A stretch of DNA of 64,000 nucleotides, taken from Streptomyces caelestis (GTDB lineage: Bacteria > Actinomycetota > Actinomycetes > Streptomycetales > Streptomycetaceae). The number at the start of each line of letters is the position of its first letter. The first letter of the stretch is position 1. Where the stretch lies: positions 682,001 through 746,000 of the forward strand of contig NZ_JACHNE010000001.1 of assembly GCF_014205255.1 (NCBI RefSeq), written 5' to 3'. The notes under the pieces are model-generated. The model saw nothing but the letters and a program-made list of their open reading frames with translations. It did no database searches and was not told the origin of the DNA. This document shows positions 8,456 to 16,205 of the stretch, one piece after another. The translations under genes and the position numbers were made by a program.

Positions 8456-8851
8456 CTACTCCCCCCAGAAGGCGTCCTCGGCCACCTGGTCGCCGGAGAA
8501 CAGCCACATCTCGACGATCTTGCCGTCCTTGAGGCGCAGAACGTCCACGCCGTCCATGCTCATGGCCGCGTCCTCGCGCCGGCCAGCGAAGTGGATGGAG
8601 GCAGCCACCGTGTCACCGTTGCCCATGAGAGCGTGGATCGTGTCGATGGCGAAGGAGCCCTGACTGGCCTCCATCATCCCGCCGAGCATCGCGAAGACGG
8701 CGTCGCGCCCCTTGTGCTCACCGGAGAACCGGTTGGCGCCCGGCTGATGCCAGACGACCTCCTCGTCCAGAAGCTCGCCCACCTTGGCCAGGTCACCCTT
8801 CTGTACGGCCTGGAAGTACTCACGCGCGATGTCGATGTTCTTGCTGGTCAT
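8456..8851 (-). CDS. SnoaL-like / NTF2-superfamily protein
   Basis: 131 residues, one alpha+beta-barrel domain: IAREYFQAVQKGDLAKVGEL, VVWHQPGANRFSG and VLRLKDGKIVEMWLF. Members are small hydrolases, isomerases, cyclases or ligand-binding proteins; the substrate is unknown. AAGGAG lies nine bases before ATG 8851 but only three before the in-frame GTG 8857, so the ATG is preferred. It is a paralogue of the next gene. About 220 bp between this gene and the HxlR gene (8235-8455) hold nothing I can identify. Confidence 0.82.
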   Translation of the reverse strand: MTSKNIDIAREYFQAVQKGDLAKVGELLDEEVVWHQPGANRFSGEHKGRDAVFAMLGGMMEASQGSFAIDTIHALMGNGDTVAASIHFAGRREDAAMSMDGVDVLRLKDGKIVEMWLFSGDQVAEDAFWGE

Positions 8852-8975
8852 AGCCACTTGCTCCTTACGCCCCCACCATAGAGGCAGTACGACACACTGT
8901 TACATCGGATGCGAGGCGCGACGTGCGCGGCTCGGGTGGATCAAAGACGGCGGTCAGATTTCACCGGACCCGCCC

Positions 8976-9377
8976 TCAGGTACTGCCCCAAAAGTCGTCC
9001 TCGCCCTGCTGGCCCGCGGAGAAGAGCCAGACCTCCGCGACGCGCTCACCCTCGATCCGCAGCAGGTCGACGCCGTTCATCTCCATCTCCACGCCGTCAC
9101 GCTTGGCCGAGAAGTGGACAGGTGCCGCGACCAGCGAGCCGTTCGCCATGGGTTCCATGGTCGGCTCCAGCGCGAATGTTCCGTCGGTGACCGTCATCAT
9201 GCCGCTGAACATCTCGCCGATGGCAGCCGCACCGCGATGTGTACCGGAGAAGCGGTTGTTGCCCGGCTGATGCCACACGATGTCGTCGGTGAACAAGCCC
9301 GTGACGGTGGCGAAGTCCTTGGCGGAGACCGCGTCGGCGTACTGCCGGGCGATCCGCAGCGCGGTGGTGGATACCAC
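8976..9377 (-). CDS. SnoaL-like / NTF2-superfamily protein, paralogue
   Basis: 133 residues from GTG 9377, preceded by GAGGAGAGGGG. The blocks IARQYADAVSAKDFATVTGL, IVWHQPGNNRFSGTHRG and DLLRIEGERVAEVWLFSAG align with the neighbouring SnoaL protein. With the remnant at 7.7 kb this makes three related copies within 1.7 kb, so tandem duplication is likely. Copy 2 of the dispersed element lies directly upstream and probably contains its promoter. Function unknown. Confidence 0.82.
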   Translation of the reverse strand: MVSTTALRIARQYADAVSAKDFATVTGLFTDDIVWHQPGNNRFSGTHRGAAAIGEMFSGMMTVTDGTFALEPTMEPMANGSLVAAPVHFSAKRDGVEMEMNGVDLLRIEGERVAEVWLFSAGQQGEDDFWGST

Positions 9378-9420
9378 GGTCGGCCCCTCTCCTCAGGTGA
9401 GTTCGTCCTGCTACACCTAC

Positions 9421-9484
9421 ATACTCACCGTCGGTAACCGGTCACCTCAACGTAACCAATGGGAGGATGTGACGCACGCCACAC
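9421..9484. repeat. Dispersed regulatory element, copy 2
   Basis: Aligns without gaps to copy 3 exactly 500 bp downstream (about 50 of 64 positions identical by eye) and to copy 1. It keeps CACCGTCGGTAAC, the AACCAATG core, an RBS-like GGGAGGA and the dyad TGTGAC-GCAC-GCCACA, but the position equivalent to the HxlR start codon is not a start codon and no plus-strand gene follows. It sits upstream of the SnoaL gene that begins at 9377. Confidence 0.6.
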
Positions 9485-9920
9485 TCTCTTTGGAGTGTTG
9501 CCCGGGAGCAGAGAGCCTGGATGGCCCCGGGTCGCCCCTTGCGAGCGCCTGCTTCGGCCTGCCGACAAGTGCGGGAACTGCCCCAAGCGCGCCGTCAGCT
9601 CGGCCTTCTCCACGGAGAGTTGCTCGAGATAGAGGCGGTGACCAATCTTATTGCCCTGCGTCACCGACCTTGCCTCGCGCGCTTCCCCGGCCGCGGCCGC
9701 CTCCGCATCGAGACAGTCGGTTGCCGCTAGGGCGGGATCTCGGTCCGGCAGCACCCCCACGGCCTCGTAGCTCTCCGCGACACCCGCGGCGGGGGGCCCT
9801 CCCCCGTCCCGGCCCAGAAAGCAGCCCCGGCGGCCGGTATCAAAGACCGCCGGGGCGTTGCTGCCGCCCGGGCACTCGGGGGGATCGGACTCCGGGCAGC
9901 AGTTCAGGGGGACACCGCCC
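9485..9920. other. Gap between repeat copies 2 and 3: no supported gene
   Basis: Both strands have open frames, as expected at this GC content. A minus-strand frame (9928-9425) includes a stretch around YLEQLSVEKAELTARLGQF that looks protein-like, but the frame runs across repeat copy 2 and has no clean start or ribosome-binding site. It is possibly a gene remnant of unknown family. Nothing else is supported. Confidence 0.3.
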
Positions 9921-9984
9921 ATAATCACGATCCGTAATCAGTTACCTCAAGGTAACCAATGGGCCGGTGTGACACACAGCACAC
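9921..9984. repeat. Dispersed regulatory element, copy 3
   Basis: Best copy of the GTTACC-TCAA-GGTAAC palindrome (9941-9956), followed by the CAATGGG core and TGTGACACACAGCACA. It is the nearest recognisable control region upstream of the carbonic anhydrase gene (start 10216), about 260 bp away. A related element (copy 4) also lies upstream of the decayed carbonic anhydrase at 39.8 kb. Confidence 0.6.
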
Positions 9985-10215
9985 CTGCCTGGAATTACTG
10001 CGGAAGGATTCCAGGCTGTCGACCCCATGACCGGGACGGATCCCCCTGTTCACAGCAGTTCCCACACGGCGTGCACATTTTCCACTCGCCTTTCATCAGT
10101 TCAGCGCGAAGCAGTCCACCAGCCTTTTGCATCGCGTTACCTGTCCCCTGATATAACGAGGTGTCTCAATGCGCTCGGGGGGAATCCGGCGTGAGAGTGA
10201 AAGAAAGAACGACCA

Positions 10216-10983
10216 ATGTCTATAGCTGGACATCCACTCCGCAGAACCATTCTCACCGGGGGGTTGGCAGCCACCGCTGCCGTCCTCTCCGGCTGTTCCT
10301 CGAAGACGGAGGCAAAGGAAACAGGCAAGGCGGCAAACGCAGCGGCAACGACCGCCCCGCCGGCTGCGGGTGCCCGCCCGTCCTCCCCGTGGGGTGCGTT
10401 CTCACGGCTGATGGACGGCAACAAGCGCTGGCAGGAGGGCGACCTCAAGCATCCCGACCGGGACCCCGGTCGGCGGGAATTCGTGGCCGCGGAGCAGGAT
10501 CCTTTCGGAGTGATCCTCTCGTGTATCGATTCCCGGGTGCCGCCGGAGCTGCTCTTCGACACCGGACTCGGCGATCTGTTCGTCATGCGCACCGGTGGCC
10601 AGGTCGTCGACTCGGTGGTCACCGGTTCCGTCGAGTACGGACCCATGACCTCCGGAACTCCCCTGATCGTCGTCCTCGGCCACCAGCGCTGTGGTGCCGT
10701 CAAGGCGTCGTACGAGGCCATGCGCGCCGGAAAGAAGCTCCCCGGCAACCTCCAGTCGATCGCTGATGCGCTGCGCCCGGCGTACAAGGAGACCGTCAAG
10801 GGAAAGCATGACGACCCGGTGGATGCCATGACACGAATCCACGTCAAGCAGACCTCTGCCGCCCTGCGGTCCAACAGGGATCTCGACCCGCTTGTGAAGA
10901 AGGGGTCCCTGGCGGTGGTCAGCGCCTATTACTCGCTCGACTCCGGTCGGGTGGAAGTGCTCACCGGAGCGCCTTCCGCGTGA
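10216..10983 (+). CDS. Beta-class carbonic anhydrase, exported lipoprotein
   Basis: 255 residues. Catalyses CO2/bicarbonate interconversion. Zinc ligands are in CIDSR (C103, D105, R107) and GHQRCG (H156, C159), the complete beta-class set. The N-terminus has a twin-arginine-like LRRTILTGG, a hydrophobic stretch and a lipobox LSGC (Cys27), so the enzyme is predicted to be anchored outside the membrane after signal cleavage; residues 28-58 are a low-complexity linker. Most bacterial beta-CAs are cytoplasmic, so the location is notable. No strong ribosome-binding site precedes the ATG. A convergent terminator follows. A decayed relative lies at 39.8 kb. Confidence 0.9.
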   Translation: MSIAGHPLRRTILTGGLAATAAVLSGCSSKTEAKETGKAANAAATTAPPAAGARPSSPWGAFSRLMDGNKRWQEGDLKHPDRDPGRREFVAAEQDPFGVILSCIDSRVPPELLFDTGLGDLFVMRTGGQVVDSVVTGSVEYGPMTSGTPLIVVLGHQRCGAVKASYEAMRAGKKLPGNLQSIADALRPAYKETVKGKHDDPVDAMTRIHVKQTSAALRSNRDLDPLVKKGSLAVVSAYYSLDSGRVEVLTGAPSA

Positions 10984-10998
10984 CCTGATGTTCGTTCG

Positions 10999-11064
10999 AC
11001 CGACTCCGCCGGGGCATTCGCACCACGTCGAAATTTCGGCGGAGTCGGTTGATCCTGATTTTTT
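10999..11064 (+). terminator. Rho-independent terminator between convergent genes
   Basis: Perfect 13-bp arms (10999-11011 and 11037-11049) with a 25-nt loop, followed on the plus strand by a run of six T at 11059-11064. It ends the carbonic anhydrase transcript and could also act on adenylate kinase transcripts. Confidence 0.75.
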
Positions 11065-11114
11065 CACCACCGCGCTCCCGGATATGCAATGCATCCACGA
11101 GTGAGACGTCGAGC

Positions 11115-11807
11115 TCACGGATCACAGTCATGTGTGTCTCCCCTGCCCGCTCGGATACCACGTTCACGCAGAGCCACCATCGAGCGCTCCGTGACCTCCG
11201 CCACCGAACCCAACGCGGAGATCCCGACCACGAGATTCCGCAATCGGTAGTACGCGGTGATCGGCGAGGTATCACGGTCGAACACCTCAAGCCGCTTGCG
11301 AACCGTTTCCTCGGTGTCGTCCTGTCGCTGGTACAGCTCGCCGCCGCACACGTCGCACAGCCCGGGCTCATGCGGCGCGTTGTACGTCACATGGAAGAGG
11401 TGGCTGCTGTCGTCCCGGCAGACCCGCCGGCCGGCGATGCGCGTGACGGCCTCCTCCTGCGGCAGAACCAGATCCAGGACCACGTCGAGCGAGTCGCCGT
11501 TGTCCTTCAGCAGTTGGTCGAGCGATTCGGCCTGGAAAACATTGCGTGGAAAGCCGTCCAGCAGGAAGCCGTCGACGGCGTCCGGCTGCCTCATTCGCAA
11601 CCTCGCCATGCCGATCGTGATCTCGTCCGGTACCAACTGCCCGGCTCGCATGTACGACTGCGCCTGCCTGCCTAGTTCCGTACCCTGGCGGATGTTCTCC
11701 CGGAACAGGTCTCCCGTGGAGATGTGCGGAAGGAAAAGGTTCTTGGCCAGGTACGCGGCTTGCGTGCCCTTCCCTGCGCCGGGCAGCCCGACCAGCACGA
11801 TGCGCAT
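11115..11807 (-). CDS. adk: Adenylate kinase
   Basis: 230 residues. Transfers phosphate between ATP and AMP. P-loop GLPGAGKGTQ at the N-terminus; AMP-binding ISTGDLFRENIRQGTELG and LDGFPRN; the long-form LID domain with CRDDSSHLFHV and CDVCG, a zinc-knuckle-like arrangement. The C-terminus ends in a short polar tail. The usual actinomycete adk lies in the ribosomal-protein cluster with secY and map; here it follows etfA by 42 bp on the same strand. It is probably a second, accessory copy co-transcribed with the catabolic genes, perhaps to recycle AMP from the acyl-CoA ligase. That role is inference. Confidence 0.9.
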   Translation of the reverse strand: MRIVLVGLPGAGKGTQAAYLAKNLFLPHISTGDLFRENIRQGTELGRQAQSYMRAGQLVPDEITIGMARLRMRQPDAVDGFLLDGFPRNVFQAESLDQLLKDNGDSLDVVLDLVLPQEEAVTRIAGRRVCRDDSSHLFHVTYNAPHEPGLCDVCGGELYQRQDDTEETVRKRLEVFDRDTSPITAYYRLRNLVVGISALGSVAEVTERSMVALRERGIRAGRGDTHDCDP

Positions 11808-11849
11808 CAGCGGAGAACTCCTTCATGGTCGTGCTGCAGTTGGCCATGA

Positions 11850-12812
11850 TCAGGCATGCGCGGCCCTGATCTCGTCAGTCAGCTGCGGGACGACGTCGAA
11901 GAGGTCGCCGACGACGCCGTAGTCGACGAGGTCGAAGATCGGGGCCTCGGCATCCTTGTTGATCGCCACGATCGTCTTCGAGGTCTGCATACCCGCGCGG
12001 TGCTGGATCGCGCCGGAGATGCCGGAGGCGATGTACAGCTGCGGGGACACGCTCTTGCCGGTCTGGCCGACCTGGTTGGTGTGCGGGTACCAGCCGGCGT
12101 CCACCGCGGCACGCGAGGCGCCCACAGCCGCGCCGAGCGAGTCGGCGAGTGCCTCGATGAGTCCGAAGTTCTCCGCGCCGTTGACACCACGGCCACCGGA
12201 GACCACGATCGCGGCCTCGGTCAGCTCCGGACGCCCGGTCGACTCACGCGGCGTACGGCCGGTGACCTTCGTGCCGGTGGCCTGGGCGGAGAAGGACACG
12301 GACAGCGCCTCGACCGCACCGGCGGCCGGAGCGGCCTCGACGGCCGCGCTGTTGGGCTTGACCGTGATGACCGGCGTGCCCTTGGAGATACGGGACTTGG
12401 TGGTGAAGGACGCGGCGAACACCGACTGGGTGGCCACCGGGCCCTCGTCGCCGGCCTCCAGGTCGACGGCGTCGGTGATGATGCCCGAGCCCAGACGCAG
12501 CGCCAGACGGGCGGCGATCTCCTTGCCCTCCGCGGAGGACGGCACCAGCACGGCCGCCGGGGACACGGCCTCGACCGCGGCCTGCAGCGCGTCCACCTTC
12601 GGCACGACCAGGTAGTCGGCGTACTCGGACGCCTCATGCGTGAGCACCTTCACCGCGCCGTGCTCGGCGAGCGCGGCGGCGGTGTCACCGGCGCCGTTGC
12701 CCAGCGCGACGGCGACCGGCTCGCCGATGCGGCGGGCCAGGGTCAGCAGCTCCAGGGTGGGCTTGCGGACGGCACCGTCCACGTGGTCGACGTAGACGAG
12801 AACTTCAGCCAT
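11850..12812 (-). CDS. etfA: Electron transfer flavoprotein, alpha subunit
   Basis: 320 residues, the usual family length. N-terminal ETF domain from [17 protein letters not shown], then the C-terminal FAD-binding domain with [38 protein letters not shown] and [12 protein letters not shown]. With EtfB it carries electrons from acyl-CoA dehydrogenases towards ETF-quinone oxidoreductase. The frame is open upstream into etfB, but ATG 12812 with AAGGA just before it is the family start. The order is etfB then etfA, 16 bp apart. Confidence 0.95.
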   Translation of the reverse strand: MAEVLVYVDHVDGAVRKPTLELLTLARRIGEPVAVALGNGAGDTAAALAEHGAVKVLTHEASEYADYLVVPKVDALQAAVEAVSPAAVLVPSSAEGKEIAARLALRLGSGIITDAVDLEAGDEGPVATQSVFAASFTTKSRISKGTPVITVKPNSAAVEAAPAAGAVEALSVSFSAQATGTKVTGRTPRESTGRPELTEAAIVVSGGRGVNGAENFGLIEALADSLGAAVGASRAAVDAGWYPHTNQVGQTGKSVSPQLYIASGISGAIQHRAGMQTSKTIVAINKDAEAPIFDLVDYGVVGDLFDVVPQLTDEIRAAHA

Positions 12813-12828
12813 GAATCCTTGACCTCTC

Positions 12829-13614
12829 TCAGATGAACTTCTGGCCCGCGAGGAACTCAGCGAGCTGCTTGCCGCCCTCGCCCTCGTCCTTGACGATCGT
12901 GCCCGCGGTACGGGCCGGACGCTCGGCCGCGTTCTCGACCGTGGTGTAGGAGCCCTCCAGACCGACCTCCTCCGCCTCGATGTCGAGGTCGGACAGGTCC
13001 CAGGACTGAACCGGCTTCTTCTTGGCCGCCATGATGCCCTTGAAAGACGGGTAACGCGCCTCGCCCGACTGGTCGGTGACCGACACGACCGCCGGCAGGG
13101 AGGCCTCAAGGTTCTCGGAAGCGGCGTCACCGTCGCGCCGGCCCTTGACCGTGCCGTCCTCGACCGACACCTCGGACAGCAGGGTCACCTGCGGCACACC
13201 CAGACGCTCGGCGAGCAGCGCGGGCACGACACCCATGGTGCCGTCGGTGGAGGCCATACCGGAGACCACCAGGTCATAGCCGGCCTTCTCGATGGCCTTG
13301 GCCAGAATCAGGGAGGTGCCGATGGCGTCGGTGCCGTGGATGTCGTCGTCCTCGACATGGATCGCCTTGTCGGCGCCCATGGACAACGCCTTGCGCAGGG
13401 CGTCCTTGGCATTCTCGGGGCCGACGGTCACCACCGTGATCTCGGCGCCGTCCAACTCCTCGGCCATACGCAGCGCCTGCTCGACCGCGTACTCGTCGAG
13501 CTCGGAGAGCAGACCGTCCACGTCGTCCCGGTCGACGGTCAGGTCATCGGCGAAGTGCCGGTCGCCAGTGGCGTCGGGCACGTACTTCACAGTGACAACG
13601 ATCCTCAAGCTCAT
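12829..13614 (-). CDS. etfB: Electron transfer flavoprotein, beta subunit
   Basis: 261 residues. MSLRIVVTVKYVPDA start, AVEQALRMAEE, the AMP-binding-loop region GMASTDGTMGVVPALLAERLG and SVTDQSGEARYPSFKGIMAAKKKP are all standard for EtfB. It dimerises with EtfA and docks to acyl-CoA dehydrogenases. ATG 13614 is preceded by AAAGGA. The 13-bp gap to the hydroxybutyryl-CoA dehydrogenase gene indicates one operon. Presence beside the acyl-CoA dehydrogenase suggests a dedicated electron route. Confidence 0.95.
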   Translation of the reverse strand: MSLRIVVTVKYVPDATGDRHFADDLTVDRDDVDGLLSELDEYAVEQALRMAEELDGAEITVVTVGPENAKDALRKALSMGADKAIHVEDDDIHGTDAIGTSLILAKAIEKAGYDLVVSGMASTDGTMGVVPALLAERLGVPQVTLLSEVSVEDGTVKGRRDGDAASENLEASLPAVVSVTDQSGEARYPSFKGIMAAKKKPVQSWDLSDLDIEAEEVGLEGSYTTVENAAERPARTAGTIVKDEGEGGKQLAEFLAGQKFI

Positions 13615-13626
13615 CTGGCTTTCCTT

Positions 13627-14544
13627 TCAGCCGGAGTAGTCGTGGAAGCCGCGGCCCGTCTTCCGGCCGAGGAGACCTGCGTCCACCATGCGCAGCAGGA
13701 GGGGTGGCGCGGCATGCAGCGGCTCCTTGTACTCGGCGTACATGGAGTCCGCGATCGCCTTGAGGGTGTCCAGGCCGATCAGGTCGGCCAGACGCAGGGG
13801 ACCCATGGGGTGGGCGCAGCCGAGCACCATGCCGTTGTCGATGTCGTCGGCGGAGGCGAGACCCGACTCCAGCATGCGGATCGCGGACAACAGGTAGGGC
13901 ACCAGAAGGGAGTTGACGACGAATCCGGCCCGGTCCTTGGCCTGGATGACCTGCTTGCCCAAAGTCAGGCTGACGAACTCGCCTGCGCGGTCACGGGTTT
14001 GGTCACTGGTCAGCAGGGACGGGACCAGCTCGACGAGGTCCAGAACCGGCACCGGGTTGAAGAAGTGCACGCCGATCACCTGCTGCGCGCGCCCGGTCGC
14101 CGTGCCGAGTTTCATGATGGGAATGGAAGAGGTGTTGGAGGCGAGGATCGCGTCCGGCCGGGTGAGCACCTTGTCGAGGGCCGCGAAGATCTCGGTCTTC
14201 ACCTGTTCGTCCTCGGCCACCGCTTCTATGACGATGTCGCGGTCGGCGAGGTCGGCCAGGTCGGTGGTGAAGCCGATCCGGCGGAGGGACGTACCACTGT
14301 CCCCCGGGGCGAGTCTGCCGCCGCGCACCGCGCGTGCCAGGGACTTGGCTATTCGTTCACGGCCCGCCTCGACCGCCTCGGGCCCGGTCTCGCTGACGAG
14401 GACGTCGAGGCCCGCGCGGGCGCAGACCTCGGCTATGCCGCTGCCCATGAGTCCTGCTCCGACGACACCCACGCGGCGGATGGGCTCGGGGGCCGTGCCG
14501 TTCGGGACGGCGCCGGAGGGGGTGCCTGACGGCTGTGTGGACAT
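13627..14544 (-). CDS. 3-hydroxybutyryl-CoA dehydrogenase
   Basis: 305 residues. NAD-binding Rossmann motif GVVGAGLMGSG (about residues 26-36), the dimer/catalytic block VIGVHFFNPVPVLDLVELV (catalytic His about 160) and the C-terminal domain with GFVVNSLLVPYLLSAIRM. The single-domain length of about 300 fits the FadB2/HbdA type, not the fused FadB type. It oxidises (S)-3-hydroxybutyryl-CoA to acetoacetyl-CoA. ATG 14544 is preceded by GGAGAGG. It sits 33 bp after the ligase gene and 12 bp before etfB. Confidence 0.92.
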   Translation of the reverse strand: MSTQPSGTPSGAVPNGTAPEPIRRVGVVGAGLMGSGIAEVCARAGLDVLVSETGPEAVEAGRERIAKSLARAVRGGRLAPGDSGTSLRRIGFTTDLADLADRDIVIEAVAEDEQVKTEIFAALDKVLTRPDAILASNTSSIPIMKLGTATGRAQQVIGVHFFNPVPVLDLVELVPSLLTSDQTRDRAGEFVSLTLGKQVIQAKDRAGFVVNSLLVPYLLSAIRMLESGLASADDIDNGMVLGCAHPMGPLRLADLIGLDTLKAIADSMYAEYKEPLHAAPPLLLRMVDAGLLGRKTGRGFHDYSG

Positions 14545-14577
14545 GAGTACCTCTCCATGTGTCTGGTCCGGCCGAGC

Positions 14578-16110
14578 TCAGCCCCGCAGCAGGCTCCGCT
14601 GCAACTTGCCGGTGGCGGTGCGCGGCAGACGGTCCCGGACTTCGAGCCGACGGGGGATCTTGTGTCGGGTGAGGGAGGCGGACAGGAACGTCTGGATGCC
14701 CTCCAGGGAGCAGTCCGCGCCCTCGGCGGGTACGACGATGGCGGTGACGATCTCTCCCCAGACGGGATCGGGCGTTCCGACGACCGCCGCTTCGTCCACG
14801 CAGGGACACGCCGCCAGCGCTTCCTCCACCTCCGTCGGATCCACGTTCTCCCCGCCGGTGATGATCGTGTCCTTCATCCTGCCGACCACCACCAGACGGC
14901 CCTCGGAGTCCATGTAGCCCCGGTCACCCCCGTGGAACCAGCCGCCGGCGTCGCGGGACGCCGCCGAGTCCTCCGGCAGGCCCAGGTATCCGGCAGCCAC
15001 GCTGGGGCTCCGAACGACGATCTCCCCCGTCGTGCCGTGCGGTAGGGGGCGGTTGTCGGAGCCGACGATCCGGACTTCGGCCAGCGGGGCGGCCAGCCCG
15101 GCCTCGCCGGAGCAGCCCGGGCCGTCGCGAGGGTCGCGGTAGGTGACGCCGGCGGCGGTCTCGGTGAGGCCGTAGGAGCTGAGGACCGGGATGCCGCGGC
15201 GGTGGAACACCTCGGCGACCGGCGCAGGTGCCGCCGCTCCCCCGCTGAGGATCCAGCGCAGCGAGGACAGGTCCGCCGCTGCGAAGCCCGGGTGCCGTGC
15301 GATCAGGGCGAGCATCGCCGGTACGGCGAAGGTCACGCTGACCCGGTGCCGTCGTACGGTCGTCAGGAAGTTGTCGACGGAGAAGGCGGGCTCCAGGACG
15401 ACGGTTCCGCCCTTGGCCCAGGTGTAGCAGCCCACGCCGCTCAGTACCGCTATGTGGAAGACGGGTGTGGTGATGAGCGTGACGTCGTCCCGGGCCAGGT
15501 CCAGGCCCAGGAGTCCGTTGACGCAGCTCCAGAACACGTTGCCGTGGGTGAGGAGCACGCCCTTCGGGCGGCCGGAGGTGCCGGAGGTGTAGGCGATGAG
15601 GGCGAGGTCGTCCTCTGTCACGGGTGCCGGGGCGTCGTCGCCGACGGGTTCGTCCGGCGTCCGGATCAGCGGGGCGTATCCGTCGGGTGGCTCCTCGTCC
15701 AGGCACAGACGGGTGACGTCCGGCGGTACGGTGCCGTCGTCGACGAGTTTCACGGCGCAGGCGGCGTCCGTGATCAGGACGTCCGCGCCCGAGTCCGCCA
15801 GCAGGTAGGCGATCTCGGGAGGCGTGGCCGCCCCGTTGACCGGGACGAACACGCCTCCGATGCGGGACGTGGCGTACATCAGGACGAAGACCTCCGGGCG
15901 TGAGGTGCCCGCGTAGGCGACGACGCTGCCCGGCCCGGCACCGTGCCGGCGCAACTGCCGCGCGGAGACCACGATCCAGTCCCGCAGCTGGCCGTAGGTC
16001 CACGTGCGGTCACCGAACACGAGCGCCGTACGGTCGGGGTGCAACTGGGCGCGGCGTTCCAGCAGATGGCCCAGGCGGAACATGGGGCGGTGGCGGGTAG
16101 GGCCGGTCAT
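14578..16110 (-). CDS. AMP-dependent acyl-CoA ligase (class I adenylate-forming)
   Basis: 510 residues. Motif A3 YTSGTSGRPKGVLLTHGNVF, A5 SSYGLTETAAG, A8 DRGYMDSEGRLVVVGRMKD and the terminal catalytic lysine region LPRTATGKLQRS. Activates a carboxylic acid via an acyl-AMP to its CoA thioester. The substrate is not predictable from sequence; fatty-acid and aromatic-acid ligases share these motifs. The frame stays open far upstream in shadow of the MFS gene, but ATG 16110 with AAGGA nine bases before it begins the family sequence (FRLGHLLERRAQLHPDRTAL). Probably the entry enzyme of the operon. Confidence 0.9.
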   Translation of the reverse strand: MTGPTRHRPMFRLGHLLERRAQLHPDRTALVFGDRTWTYGQLRDWIVVSARQLRRHGAGPGSVVAYAGTSRPEVFVLMYATSRIGGVFVPVNGAATPPEIAYLLADSGADVLITDAACAVKLVDDGTVPPDVTRLCLDEEPPDGYAPLIRTPDEPVGDDAPAPVTEDDLALIAYTSGTSGRPKGVLLTHGNVFWSCVNGLLGLDLARDDVTLITTPVFHIAVLSGVGCYTWAKGGTVVLEPAFSVDNFLTTVRRHRVSVTFAVPAMLALIARHPGFAAADLSSLRWILSGGAAAPAPVAEVFHRRGIPVLSSYGLTETAAGVTYRDPRDGPGCSGEAGLAAPLAEVRIVGSDNRPLPHGTTGEIVVRSPSVAAGYLGLPEDSAASRDAGGWFHGGDRGYMDSEGRLVVVGRMKDTIITGGENVDPTEVEEALAACPCVDEAAVVGTPDPVWGEIVTAIVVPAEGADCSLEGIQTFLSASLTRHKIPRRLEVRDRLPRTATGKLQRSLLRG

Positions 16111-16205
16111 GGCGGCGGTCCTTTCAGTCGTGGCGGCCGGTGGCGCCGGTTCTGCTTCGGGTGTCGGGTACGTCGGTGCGGATGACCGTGGGATCGTGCG
16201 GTCCG

